A stretch of 64,000 nt of DNA. It comes from Stomorhina lunata. Taxonomy: Eukaryota > Arthropoda > Insecta > Diptera > Rhiniidae. Position numbers and translations under genes: made by a program. The notes beneath the pieces are model-generated. The model did not search any database. It was given only the letters and a program-made list of their open reading frames with translations, and had not been told where the DNA came from. How positions within the stretch are numbered: position 1 is the stretch's first letter; the number at the start of each line of letters is the position of its first letter. Below are positions 21,966 through 32,689 of the stretch, piece by piece. Location of the stretch: the NCBI GenBank assembly GCA_933228675.1, contig OW121740.1, positions 35,384,292 to 35,448,291 of the forward strand, read 5' to 3'.

Positions 21966-22193
21966 GGTATGTGATGGAAAACGATCGTTTTCAAATCGAT
22001 CGATTTCAGATATATTTTTGAGATAATTTTCGGTTATTTTGCCAAAAAATTTAAACCAAATGAAAGATAAAATATCAGTCAAAAGGATTAAAGCCAAAAT
22101 TTTAATTTTTTTGGGGGAAATAACCGAAAATTAACTAAAAAATATGTCTGAAATCGATCGATTTGAAAACGAAAAATGTCCATCACATACCTG
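21966..22193. mobile_element. Hairpin MITE D2
   Basis: Long inverted arms of about 85-90 bp begin GGTATGTGATGG and end CCATCACATACC. Both arms contain AAATCGATCGATTT, itself a palindrome, and CGGTTATTT / AAATAACCG. The spacer is about 50 bp. Non-coding. Confidence 0.75.
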
Positions 22194-22225
22194 TATATTT
22201 TTTTTATTTCTATTTATTGAAGAAA

Positions 22226-22521
22226 CCCTGCAGTAAATGCCGTCAGAGAAACAATACTGTTTTGCTATTGACAATGTCTCCAGTACTACTTAGTATTGAC
22301 TTTGTAGTTCTTTTGGTCCAAATGGAGACATTGGGATCAAATCGGGGCCTATTGATATACATATATGTTGACACATTCGTTGACAATGTCACCAGATATA
22401 TACTAGAATAGTTGTCTCTATATATTCACTATTTCAGTACTGAACTAAAATTGGGGACATTTGAATTGATGTTACACAAAGTGTTGACATAGAGACATAT
22501 GACCCCAGTTTTACTACAGGG
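22226..22521. mobile_element. Small TIR element D3 (296 bp)
   Basis: Ends CCCTGCAGTAAA and (inverted) CCCTGTAGTAAA. A 2-bp direct repeat AA flanks it on both sides (22224-22225 and 22522-22523), though so short a repeat could be chance. Non-coding. Confidence 0.55.
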
Positions 22522-22675
22522 AAGCTTTTGTAATATTTGAATGTATTTGTTTAAACATATTTTTAAAGTCCTATTTTAAAAATTTCTTATGGTACGAAAA
22601 ATTGAAAAAGTCCACTTTAAAATAAATTCGAATTTTCATAAAATAGACTTTAAAATTTGTTCTGTGGTTAGGCTG

Positions 22676-23660
22676 ATAAATTCTTGTTATTTTAAAATTG
22701 TTTCACCTTAAATGTGTACCACTGTCCCCTATTTAAATTAAATAAGTATAATAAATACGAATATAAATATATGCCAAAAAATAACATAATATTTTCCAAC
22801 TTCTATTGATTTTATTTAAAACAATAATATTTTTATTGTTAAACAAACTTTTTATTAAATTCTTTGAATTGTTTTCATTCAAAAAAAAAAAAATCGTAAA
22901 TGTAGAAAAATATTTTTAAATAAAAGAGATCAGCCTAAAAATTCTTTGCATACGGAAATAAAGAGCTGAAAAAAATTATTAACAAAAATAAAAAACACAC
23001 ACTTTTTTTCTTATTATAAATATTTTTGTTTAATTTTTTGTTATATAAAAAAATACATCAAATAGAAATCATAACAGACAAAATGTGCTTGCAAAACACC
23101 AAGGGTTATTTGAATAAGGAAACAGTGTTTACACGGTGTTTAACAATTCGATTAATTATGTGCCAATAACTTATATGGGGAATTTTTTTAAGAAATACGT
23201 TTCAAGCCAACCACCAGATTTCTTTATAACGCTAAAAAAATAGTCCCTTGAATTTGAGCTTAATCGGATGAGAGGAAAGCGTGCCCATTACCCGCCCAAA
23301 ATTTGCTAAATATCTGATTTTTTACTTTCATTGTCAATAACTTTATTAATACTTTAGAATAAAGAAATTCAAAAATAAGACATAATTTACAATTCTGTGG
23401 CCTGTAAGTACTAAATTGCTGAGTTTTGTCAAAGTATTACTAAATTTACTTTTTTTGATTTTTTAAAAATTTTTTTCAACAAATATTACAAATTACAAAT
23501 TATCGTTTAAGATTCATAAAAGAAACAAATAAGAAAATAAAACACATACAAAATTGTGTCGATATCTTGAACCGTTACGCCGTACCTATAATTTCAAATC
23601 TTAGAATTTCGCGAGAATGTAATTTTTTGGTCATAATTTGATTATATGCTTGTTAAATTG
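22676..23660. other. Unassigned AT-rich sequence
   Basis: Very AT-rich with short A and T runs; no recognised repeat, RNA or protein. Confidence 0.45.
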
Positions 23661-23662
23661 TA

Positions 23663-24945
23663 ATGGGTGTTTTTTTTAGAGGTATAGAACTTCGAATTGA
23701 AATAAAACACAAGAAAATCGTTTTAATGTCCATCAATTTGGCTTTATTGGAAGGATAATTGTATGCCATTAATGTTTAAATATGATTTCGGGCATGTGGC
23801 CGCCGCGGCTGGCTCGAATTAAACCAATTCTACAGGTCCAATTTTCAACTACTTTTTCGAGCATATGGGGCCGTATGTTGGCAATAACGCCACGAATGTT
23901 GGCTTCCAAGTCCCCTAACGTTTCTGGTTTGTTGGCGTAGACGAGCGACTTCACATATCCCCAAAGAAAATAATCCAGTGGTGTCAAATCGCACGATCTT
24001 GGTGGCCAATTGACAGGTCCATTCCGCGAAATTATGCGCTCATCGAATGTTTCCTTCAATAAATCAATTGTGACGTGCGCTGTGTGGCATGTAGCGCCGT
24101 CCACATTCATGCCATCCAATTGGGGAACAAAATAGTCGGTTATCATGGCTCTATACCGGTCTCCATTTATGGTAACTGACTCTCCAGCATTATTTCGGAA
24201 GAAGTATGGCCCAATGACTCCACCAGCCCATAGAGCACACCAAACAGACAGTTTTTGTGGATGTAATGGCGTCTCAAGGGTCTCATGTGGATTCTCTTCA
24301 CTCCAAATGCGGCAATTTTGCTTGTTGACGTAGCCATTTAACCAAAAATGAGCCTCATCACTGAACAAAATTTTGCGATGAAAATCAGCATCGAGATCAA
24401 TCTCATTTTCGGCCCATACACCAAAATCACGACGCATTGCATGGTCTCGCGGCTTTAATTCTTGCACAAGCGGGATCTTGTAAGGTCGCAAGCCAAGATC
24501 TTTGCGCAAAATCTTCCATAAAGTTGATGGACAAAGCTTCAATTGCTGTGCACGGTGGCGAATCGATTCATTCGGGTCCTCTTCAACACTTTGCTCTACA
24601 ACGGCAATTGTTTGTTCGGTGCGCACTGTTCGACGTCGCTGCGGATGCGTATTATCACATAGAGTAAACGTAGTGCGAAAACGATTCATGGTTAACCGAA
24701 TTAATTGCTCTGATGGACGATTATGTCGACCATAAAATGGACGGAGCTTGCGGTAAACTTCGCGAACTGAACCATTATTTTCGAAATAAATTTGCACGAT
24801 TTGCAAGCGTTGTTCTTTTGTCAACCTGTTCATGATGAAATGGCAAACCAAACTAAATATTAACCACTTGACAGCTGACAAAATGCCCGCCAGTTAAAAA
24901 AGTGATGCCAACTTAAAGTTCTATACCTCAATAAAAAACACCCGA
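23663..24945 (-). mobile_element. Mariner-superfamily transposon M2 (1283 bp)
   Basis: Same family as M1, nearly identical through both TIRs (ATGGGTGTTTTT ... inverted TCGGGTGTTTTT), with TA at 23661-23662 and 24946-24947. Carries one uninterrupted transposase frame that has lost 21 bp. Confidence 0.92.
23769..24833 (-). CDS. Transposase of M2, open but missing seven residues at the active site
   Basis: 354 residues from MNRLTKEQRLQ to IIFKH. I place the start at 24833, where M1 also begins; the upstream in-frame Met at 24881 lies in the non-coding leader. Helix-turn-helix DNA-binding region in about residues 1-110, catalytic domain after it with SDEAHFWLNGYVNKQNCRIW. Against M1, 21 bp are missing at about 24100, so NVD runs straight into GATCHTA. 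An Asp still stands before GATC, but the six residues ELWFQQ of the strand that presents it are gone. The enzyme is probably inactive although the frame is open. Third catalytic region SCDLTPLDYFLWG is intact. Confidence 0.85.
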   Translation of the reverse strand: MNRLTKEQRLQIVQIYFENNGSVREVYRKLRPFYGRHNRPSEQLIRLTMNRFRTTFTLCDNTHPQRRRTVRTEQTIAVVEQSVEEDPNESIRHRAQQLKLCPSTLWKILRKDLGLRPYKIPLVQELKPRDHAMRRDFGVWAENEIDLDADFHRKILFSDEAHFWLNGYVNKQNCRIWSEENPHETLETPLHPQKLSVWCALWAGGVIGPYFFRNNAGESVTINGDRYRAMITDYFVPQLDGMNVDGATCHTAHVTIDLLKETFDERIISRNGPVNWPPRSCDLTPLDYFLWGYVKSLVYANKPETLGDLEANIRGVIANIRPHMLEKVVENWTCRIGLIRASRGGHMPEIIFKH

Positions 24946-25052
24946 TAGCTTAAAGTTCAATTTTAATAAAATCTGGTGGCCGCATACAAATTCCAAATTT
25001 GAAAAATAACTGATACCCTAATGTACAGGTTGTCTGGGGGCAAATGTATTTT

Positions 25053-25702
25053 TATACCCTTCGCCATCATAGGAAGAAGGGGAATTATAAGTTTGTGCTA
25101 ATATGTGTAATGTATAGAAATGTTGGTCTTAGACCAATAGCCTTAGAATCACATCCCGTTCGCCCGTTTGGCTGGACCCCCATGCAAAGCTTGTAATCAG
25201 AGAATTCTAAAGATAATTTGATGCAATTTATTTCCGACAATTTTCTCACTTCCTTGAATTAATATTTTGGCCACAAATCTCAATCAATTTTCATAAAATT
25301 TGAGACTAGCACAAAAGTTACAAAGTACAAAATTTCATTTAAACCGATCCATATTTGACCATAGCTCCCATACAAACTCTTCAGTCAAAACTCACTAAAT
25401 GAGGCGAAATTTACTTAAATGCTCGTATATGCGAAGATAATGACAATTTCATGTTTATTTTTTGCATACATAATTTTTTGCAAAACCTGTAATCAATTTG
25501 CTGATTTTCTAGACAATCGGTCCACATTTGACCCCAGTTCTCGTATAAGTCAAAATGACTAAAATACAAATATGTCTTGAGAAAATCTTTGTATGATGAC
25601 AAAATTTAGAAAATATTTGTCTGTATCACGAAAAAAAAAATATTATTTGACCTCAGTGGTGAAGGGTATCATATGGTTCGGCTTGATCGACTTTTTTACT
25701 TG
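25053..25702 (+). mobile_element. HINE-type element, family A copy A2
   Basis: Starts TATACCCTTCGCC and ends with the hairpin region GGTTCGGCTTGATCGAC and TTACTTGT. Contains TTGACCATAGCTCCC modules and the inverted GGTGAAGGGTAT near 25660. Shorter and more diverged than A1. Confidence 0.75.
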
Positions 25703-26094
25703 TTTTAAATGCGGATTTTTCAATCACGATGTCGCAGTGGTCGAGTGAGCATCGCGCGTTTACTATGAAGACATTTTTTAAGAGTAATGATTGAGTTCGG
25801 TACTCGGCGAATACCTGATTTACCGAGTGTATATTTAATTCGTTTAATTCGTGAGCAGAGATTCCCTACGAAATCCTCGAAAACATTCAACTGTTTGAAA
25901 ACAGTTTATGTGCAAATCTGCTACTTTCAAAACGGAAAAGACTAACTTCATTGGGATTTTTAGGGCGTTTTATTAAGAAATTTAAAAAAAACATCTTAAG
26001 TTCCATTCTTTTACAATTCAAATCGTTTAATTACTAAAAGGAACTAACTTTGATTTATGTAAAAATTTTTGTAATACGATGTTGGAGCATTTTC
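25703..26094. other. Unassigned sequence
   Basis: No recognised feature; perhaps old host or transposon sequence. Confidence 0.4.
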
Positions 26095-26305
26095 GCAAAG
26101 TAAATCCTATTTTTTGGAGTGACAAGGCTCATTTTTGCTTAAACGGTCACGTCAACAAGCAAAACTGCCATTATTGGTCTCCAAAACCCAAAGACTTCGA
26201 ACATCGAAGTAACTATTTGGTGTGTCTTATCTACGCACGGGATAATTAGAATTTCTTTTTCGAAAATTCGCGAGGCCAGGCAAAATTACACTGTGCTCGA
26301 TTTTG
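26095..26305 (+). pseudogene. Mariner-superfamily transposase relic 4
   Basis: The plus strand gives SDKAHFCLNGHVNKQNC, matching SDEAHFWLNGYVNKQNC of M1/M2, followed after a frameshift by a VWCVLSTHGI-like stretch and SFFEN. The Glu of SDEAHF is Lys. Cut off at about 26310 by element A3. Confidence 0.65.
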
Positions 26306-26314
26306 ATCACTTTT

Positions 26315-27072
26315 TTTACCCTTCACCACCATAGGCGGAAAGGGTATTATAAGTTTGTGCTGATGTATGTAACGCATAGAAATATTTGTCTTAGACCCAC
26401 CTTTTAGTATACCAATAGGCTTAGAATCACTTTCTGAGTCGATTCAGCGATGTCCGTCCGTCCGTCTTATTGGCTGGCTGGCCGGCTGGACTCCCATGTA
26501 AACCTTGTAATCAAACTACAAGTCGCAATTATAAAGAATTCTAAATTTGATGAAATTTCTTCAAAATCGGTCCATTCTTTATGGTACTTCCCATAGGCCC
26601 CACTTCCCGGAATTGATATATTGGCCACAAATATCAATATTTTTTCATGAAATTTAAAACAAATACTGCTTATGTAAACTAAAATTACTGTACCAAATTT
26701 CGTTGAAATCGGTCACACATTTGACCATACCTCCCATACAAACTCTTCTTTAAAAACACACTAAATGAGACAAAAATCACTAAAACGCTCGTAAATCTAA
26801 AGATAATGAGAATTTCCGGCTTATTTTTTGCACACATAACAACTGTAATCAATTTGCTAAATTTATAGATAATCGGTCCACATTTGACCCTAGCTCTCAT
26901 ATAAGTCCAAATGACGGAAACTGCTTAAATATAAAAGTTTTGAGAAAATGTTTGTATGATAGCAAAATTTAGCAAATATTTGTCTTTATACAGGAAATGT
27001 AACACCTTTGACCTTAGTGGTGAAGGGTATCGTATGGTCGGGCTTGGCCGACTATATCACTTTGTTACTTGT
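26315..27072 (+). mobile_element. HINE-type element, family A copy A3
   Basis: Starts TTTACCCTTCACCACC (decayed TATACCC), contains GTCCGTCCGTCCG near 26450 and TTGGCTGGCTGGCC, a GGTGAAGGGTATCG subterminal repeat and the hairpin GGTCGGGCTTGGCCGAC, and ends TTACTTGT. It abuts the 3' part of SINE S2. Non-coding. Confidence 0.8.
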
Positions 27073-27131
27073 TTTTTAAGTGGGTCTGGCCGGTGATCGA
27101 ACCTCTGATATGCTAAGCGGATGACTAACCT
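27073..27131 (-). mobile_element. SINE S2, left piece
   Basis: AAGTGGGTCTGGCC, GGTGATCGAACC and GGATGACTAACCT match the tRNA-like head of S4 read in the same (minus) direction. The rest of the head, GCTATACTACGGCGG, continues at 32433 after the FB element. Confidence 0.75.
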
Positions 27132-27583
27132 CCCTACAAGAAATGAATGACCGAAACTAACACATAGGCAATTTTTTTACTAATATATTTAAACAATTTT
27201 TGTATGGAAGAGTGAAACAACTGCAAATATCTGCAATTATTTCGCTCTAACATATGTAAGAATATATTTTGACAACTCGTAAATCGTATATCAAAATTTT
27301 ATTGTCGTTGAAATTATTTTAATAAAAATAAAATAAAATTATTGTTTATATTTAATTATCAAACATTTCAAGGTAAACGGTTTAATAATCGGTGGAACTT
27401 ATGGGGCAGTAACTTTACGTTTTATTACAGGCTTTCGGGAAATATTTATCAAAATTCTCTAGTAAGCAAAATGCTCAACCAGAACAGGAAAAATTTAGTG
27501 AATATCTTGTTAAAAAAGATAAGTTTTCTAAAATAGATTATAATTCTAAATTTAATTTTCGCATTCCAGTTTATGCAAAATTA

Positions 27584-28439
27584 TCGGGTGTTTTTTATTG
27601 AGGTATAGAACTTTAAGTTGGCATCACTTTTTTAACTGGCGGCCATTTTGTCAGCTGTCAAGTGATTAATATTTAGTTTGGTTTGCCATTTCATCATGAA
27701 CATTTTGACAAAAGAACAACGCTTGCAAATCGTGCAAATTTATTTCGAAAATAATGGTTCAGTTAGCGAAGTTTACCGCAAGCTCCGTCCATTTTATGGT
27801 CGACATAATCGTCCATCAGAGCAATTAATTCGGTTAACCATGGATCGTTTTCGCACTACGTTTACTCTATGTGATAATACGCATCCGCAGCGACGTCGAA
27901 CAGTGCGCACCGAAGAAACAATTGCCGCTGTAGAGCAAAGTGTTGAAGAGGACCCGAATGAATCGATTCGCCACCGTGCACAGCAATTGGAGCTTTGTCC
28001 ATCAACTTTATGGAAGATTTTGCGCAAAGATCTTGGCTTGCGACCTTACAAGATCCAGCTTGTGCAAGTATTGAAGCCGCGAGACCATGCAATGCGTCGT
28101 GATTTTGGTGCGATTTGACACCACTGGATTATTTTCTTTGGGGATATGTGAAGTCGCTCGTCTACGCCAACAAACCAGAAACGTTAGGGGACTTGGAAGC
28201 CAACATTCGTGGCGTTATTGGCAACATACGGCCCCATATGCTCGAAAAAGTTGTTGAAAATTGGACCTGTAGAATTGGCTTTATTCGAGCCAGCCGCGGC
28301 GGCCACATGCCCGAAATCATACTTAAACATTAATGGCATAAAATTATTCTTCCAATAAAGCCAAACTGATGGACATTAAAACGATCTTCTTGTGTTTTAT
28401 TTCAATTCGAAGTTCTATACCTCTAAAAAAAACACCCAT
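27584..28439 (+). mobile_element. Internally deleted mariner M3 (856 bp)
   Basis: Same family as M1 and M2, in the left arm of FB. TIRs TCGGGTGTTTTTTATTGAGG and (inverted) ATGGGTGTTTTTTTT, with TA on both sides (27582-27583 and 28440-28441). The right FB arm, read inverted, shows the empty site. About 440-460 bp of the middle of the transposase gene are missing. Confidence 0.92.
27696..28333 (+). pseudogene. Transposase of M3, catalytic core deleted
   Basis: The N-terminal 140 residues (MNILTKEQRLQ... to MRRDFG) are joined at about 28110 to the sequence encoding LTPLDYFLWGYVKSLV, out of frame. The lost part includes the first two catalytic Asp residues. The join lies at a shared GTG, suggesting deletion by microhomology. 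It keeps both ends, so it could be moved in trans by an intact relative. Confidence 0.88.
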
Positions 28440-28852
28440 TATCATCAAGTGTCAAATAAGAAAGTGTCACCTATAACTATTCCTATGAATTGGATTTGTA
28501 TCAAATAGTTTCTTTAATATTTATCTAAACGATAAATGTTTTTAAATATAATACAATAAATAAATTAAAATTTGGACAGGTAAATGTATTTTCCTTTGTT
28601 GTTTTCTGGCTAGACAATTGGGGCCGATATATACATCAAGACTGACTAGTCACCTGTGACCGATATTTACATCAAGAGTGACTAGTCACCTGTGATCGAT
28701 ATATACATCACCATTGATAAGTAAAAAGTATTAGAGTGAACGGTTCGGATATACATATCTGGAGCCCGAACAATACATGTGTAAGAAAGAGATGCAAAAT
28801 CACATGTATACAAAAGTTTCGGTCAGCTTTTTCATATTTGCCTTAATAAAAT

Positions 28853-28932
28853 TATAGAAACTGCTGATTGATATAGCAGTCAACACTACCAGTCAGTTGA
28901 TCGGTCAAATGACTGGTCATGTTCTTGTAGGG
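28853..28932 (+). repeat. Segment L of FB, first copy (80 bp)
   Basis: Starts TATAGAAACTGCTG and ends GTTCTTGTAGGG. Identical to 32351-32430 and in the same orientation. Contains a stem ACCAGTCA / TGACTGGT. It forms the loop between the two FB arms. Confidence 0.85.
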
Positions 28933-28955
28933 TAATTTTATTAAGGCAAATATGA

Positions 28956-31336
28956 ACAAGTAAGAGTGGTATATTCGGCTTTGCCGAATCTTGGATACCC
29001 TTCACCAATGGTGTTCCAAAAGTACTTCATGTAATTCGTAGCAATATTTGGTTATACTAGTATTATATGCAAAGAGTCTTTAAAATTAAGAGTCGGAAAA
29101 CGAAAACCTTTTCGGTGGCGTCATCATCTGGAATAGTTATGCAACCAAAGGTTAGGTTGGGCAGGTGGCTGATGTCTAGGGAAGCTTCACTTGGGTTCTA
29201 AAGTGGTCCCTTTGTGAAAGATAATGATTACTAGACTACAAGTAGAGAATGCATATTTAAGCCAGCCAGTAGCTTCGAAATAAAATAGACACATATTTTA
29301 CGAACATTTAATAAAGTTCGATAGACCAGATAAACCATGCAAAAAAAATGCTTCAAAATGTAGATGCCCTTAGATTTGCAATAGCAAATCGATTTGATAA
29401 AGTTTAAGTATTCTGACATGCAACCCAAAAACGCTGTGCCCAGTGAGGGTTGTGCACTTTAATTCGTACGAATTATCCAACTAGTAAAAGTTCTTGATTA
29501 GTTATGTAAAACTCTGAAGTTAGCGGACTGATTTAGGTCAAAGCTTTAACAATGATTGTCAATGTATACAAGCCTTAAAATTATAGGGTATACACTCTTA
29601 GTTTTAGATACATACGTGAAATATATAGCTTTTGAATGGATGGTTATCAGCTTTGTCGGAAAAGTTTACTTATTAATTTGAAGTTAGTTAATTAATTAAA
29701 ATGAACACTTCATCAATAATATTTGGGATGTATAGTTCTTTCGATCTGTCCGATTAATGTGTTTTAATTTATCAGCATTAAATCGATTCCCAGTCGGGTT
29801 TATATGGGAGATTTCACTAAATGTGAATAGAGCTCGCCCATTTTCAATATCGAACTTTTCAAGAGATCAGAAATACTTTTGTCAAATGTTGTCCCTCTAG
29901 AAAGTTTATTTTAGGCGCTATTGTCCTGAATATCAATATTGTACAACGTCTTTATACTAAATGTCATCATCGTATCTATTATAATTTGTCATTTATTAGC
30001 TACTAAGAGATTGCCTTAGGCGAAGTTATACGGGATCAATTGTCAAACGTGAACGGATTTCTCCCAATTGCAATTAAAAAATTTAAAATTTTGTTGATAT
30101 GTGAGATACTTACATACATATGTAGGTTTTGAACGGATATCATGTAGTTAGCTGCATTTTTGTACTTCCTAGGAAGATTACCTATAATTTGATATATAAT
30201 ACATTCTCAAATGTTATCATAATGTTCAAAAGTCAGACACAAAATTAAGATAAATGCAGTGTGTCTGTCTGCTAAAACCAGATTTGTGGAGCTCCTGAAT
30301 TGTCCCACCCTGAATTTCAATATTTTCGATCAAAACACCATCGCTTAAAAGCTAAATTATATCTACCACAAATTACAGAATGCATCAGGATTTAGATAAT
30401 CCCCTGCGAAGGACGCTATTAAACTTCATCAAAATAAACATCTGAGATATCGACAAAACAGGAGCTCCGAAAACTTGACTACAACAGAAAAAAGGACAGA
30501 CAGGTAGACGGACGGACATGTAGACGGACGGACAAACAAACAGACGGACGGACGGGCAAACAAACAGACGGACGGACAGACGGACGGAGGTCGCGAAATC
30601 GATTCTTGTGCCGATTCTGAGTTGATCGGTACAATTTGAATGGTATTCATAATCAGATTTGTGGAGTATACATATCAGATTTTAGAAAATCCTCCCATAA
30701 AGAACGATGTCAAATTTCATCACAATCGGTCCATAAACACCTGAGATATCGCTGAAACAATACTTACAAAATGTAAACAAAATTTCTTAGACACGTACTT
30801 TGGGCAATTTGCTGTATGGACCGCTTTTGATAAAATTTAATAACGTGCTTGGTGGGGGAATTTCCTAAAATCTGATATAAAATTTATGTAGGTCCGTACT
30901 AAAGGAGGATAGTTTTTCCTATTTCTGCATTTAATTTTTTCAACAAACATTCTCTAATGTGTACTTTGGGCAATTTGCGATACATCAAATTCAGTGTTTT
31001 GGCGATATCTCAGTTGTTTATGGACCGATTTTGATAAAATTTTACAGAGTGCTTTGGGAAAATATTTTCTACAATCTGATATATAACATATTATCACATG
31101 TACACCAGGAGTATCTTTTTTCTCTTGTTATTTAAAAGTGTGTTTCAATCAAAAATTTTCAAATTTTCGTCTAATTTTTGGTATTTTTTCGATATTTTCG
31201 GTGTTTATAAACCGATTTTAATGAAATTTAATAGCGTTCATTGCGGGAGAATTTCCTAAAATCTGATATATAATTTATGTAAGTCCATCCTCCAGGGGCT
31301 TCAGAAACTTGATTTCAACAGACAGACAGACAGACG

Positions 31337-31368
<32 letters not shown>

Positions 31369-31504
31369 GACATCGCTTAATCGATTCTCCTCCCGATTCT
31401 GAGTCGATCGGTATAATTTTTATGGGGTCTACGATCACTAATAAAAAAATTACAAACGGAATCACAAACTTATAATACCCTTTCACCTATTGGTGAAGGG
31501 TATA
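28956..31504 (-). mobile_element. HINE-type element C1 (2549 bp)
   Basis: On minus it starts TATACCCTTCACCAATAGGT and ends with hairpin ATTCGGCAAAGCCGAAT then ACTCTTACTTGT. Removing it restores AAATATGAAAAAGCTGACCG, exactly the reverse of the left FB arm, so ends are certain: insertion between two T (minus sense), no target duplication. CAGACAGACAGACGGACG tracts lie at 30500-30600 and 31315-31370. The interior has several ACCGATTTTGATAAAATTT modules. Short frames (e.g. 30429-30650) are translations of the CAGACAGA tract and not genes. Confidence 0.88.
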
Positions 31505-32350
31505 AAAAGCTGACCGAAACTTTTGTATACATGTGATTTTGCATCTCTTTCTTACACATGTATTGTTCGGGCTCCAGATATGTATATCCGAACCGTTCAC
31601 TCTAATACTTTTTACTTATCAATGGTGATGTATATATTGATCACAGGTGACTAGTCACTCTTGATGTAAATATCGGTCACAGGTGACTAGTCAGTCTTGA
31701 TGTATATATCGGCCCCAATTGTCTAGCCAGAAAACAACAAAGGAAAATACATTTACCTGTCCAAATTTTAATTTATTTATTGTATTATATTTAAAAACAT
31801 TTATCGTTTAGATAAATATTAAAGAAACTATTTGATACAAATCCAATTCATAGGAATAGTTACAGGTGACACTTTCTTATTTGACACAGCACTTGATGAT
31901 AATTATGCATAAACTGGAATACGAAAATTAAATTTAGAATTATAATCTATTTTAGAAAACTTATCTTTTTTAACAAGATATTCACTAAATTTTTCCTGTT
32001 CTGGTTGAGCATTTTGCTTACTAGAGAATTTTGATAAATATTTCCCGAAAGCCTGTAATAAAACGTAAAGTTACTGCCCCATAAGTTCCACCGATTATTA
32101 AACCGTTTACCTTGAAATGTTTGATAATTAAATATAAACAATAATTTTATTTTATTTTTATTAAAATAATTTCGACGACAATAAAATTTTGATATACGAT
32201 TTACGAGTTGTCAAAATATATTCTTACATATGTAAGAGCGAAATAATTGCAGATATTTGCAGTTGTTTCACTCTTCCATACAAAAATTGTTTAAATATAT
32301 TAGTAAAAAATTGCCTATGTGTTAGTTTCGGTCATTCATTTCTTGTAGGG

Positions 32351-32430
32351 TATAGAAACTGCTGATTGATATAGCAGTCAACACTACCAGTCAGTTGATC
32401 GGTCAAATGACTGGTCATGTTCTTGTAGGG
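32351..32430 (+). repeat. Segment L of FB, second copy (80 bp)
   Basis: Identical to 28853-28932. It lies outside the inverted arm and forms the right end of FB next to the CT duplication. Confidence 0.85.
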
Positions 32431-32455
32431 CTGCTATACTACGGCGGTTTACAGC
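32431..32455 (-). mobile_element. SINE S2, right piece
   Basis: CTGCTATACTACGGCGGTTT continues the S2 head interrupted at 27131 (compare CTGCTACACCACGGCGGTTC in S4). Confidence 0.7.
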
Positions 32456-32600
32456 AATCATATAACATTTGCATTTATCGAGTATTAACTTGATCAGTTC
32501 GCCTCATCTGTAAAGAGTTCGGATGTTCCAGGTGCAGATCCTTCAATCGTAATCCTTTATTCGTTTGCGGTGGTCGGCAACATTAGGGGGCCGTTTTTAT
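32456..32600 (-). pseudogene. Non-LTR retrotransposon, N-terminal endonuclease relic
   Basis: On minus, near 32500-32560, the sequence reads ICTWNIRTLYR then GELIK after a stop. CTWNVRTL is the usual start of the AP-endonuclease domain in this group of insect non-LTR elements. Only the start of the domain remains. Confidence 0.55.
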
Positions 32601-32689
32601 TTTAATTTTCTGTTTGAGATGACGGATATACCAAGATATGTCTGGGCTTTCCAAACTAAAACCGATCATCCTGCCAAAAAATTTAGTTA

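Larger units (their letters stand above)
21549..22675. mobile_element. TIR element D1 (about 1.1 kb) with two nested inserts
   Basis: The ends CAGCCTAACCACAGAACA (21549) and its exact reverse complement (ending 22675) form an 18-bp perfect TIR, after which the arms remain similar (TTTAAAGTC, then a GTCGACTTT-like block). No clear target duplication is seen (ATTATTTA on the left, ATAAATTC on the right), so the superfamily is undecided; CAG...CTG ends would suit hAT. Non-coding. D2 and D3 lie inside. Confidence 0.7.
27132..32430. mobile_element. Large inverted-repeat (foldback-like) element FB
   Basis: Begins CCCTACAAGAA and ends TTCTTGTAGGG, inserted in SINE S2 with a 2-bp duplication CT (27130-27131 and 32431-32432). 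Structure: arm (27132-28852, including M3), 80-bp segment L (28853-28932), inverted arm (28933-28955 plus 31505-32350, interrupted by C1), then L again in the same orientation (32351-32430). Without inserts each arm is about 865 bp and the two are almost identical. Each Arm-L unit on its own also starts CCCTACAAGAA and ends TTCTTGTAGGG. A 64-residue frame (27342-27536 and, inverted, 31947-32141) occurs in both arms but matches nothing I know. Direct repeats with TGACTAGTCACCTGTGA lie at about 28640-28700. Non-autonomous; superfamily unknown. Confidence 0.8.

Noticed and set aside
21541..22683. 8-bp target duplication for D1
   Set aside because: ATTATTTA and ATAAATTC do not match, so I did not assign D1 to hAT.
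27342..27536. 64-residue protein in the FB arms as a transposase fragment
   Set aside because: It is kept in both arms only because the arms are near-identical; no catalytic motif or homology that I can see.
30429..31486. Cys/Ser/Val-rich small proteins on minus (repeated SVCLSV)
   Set aside because: They are translations of CAGACAGACGGAC tracts typical of these non-coding HINE elements.
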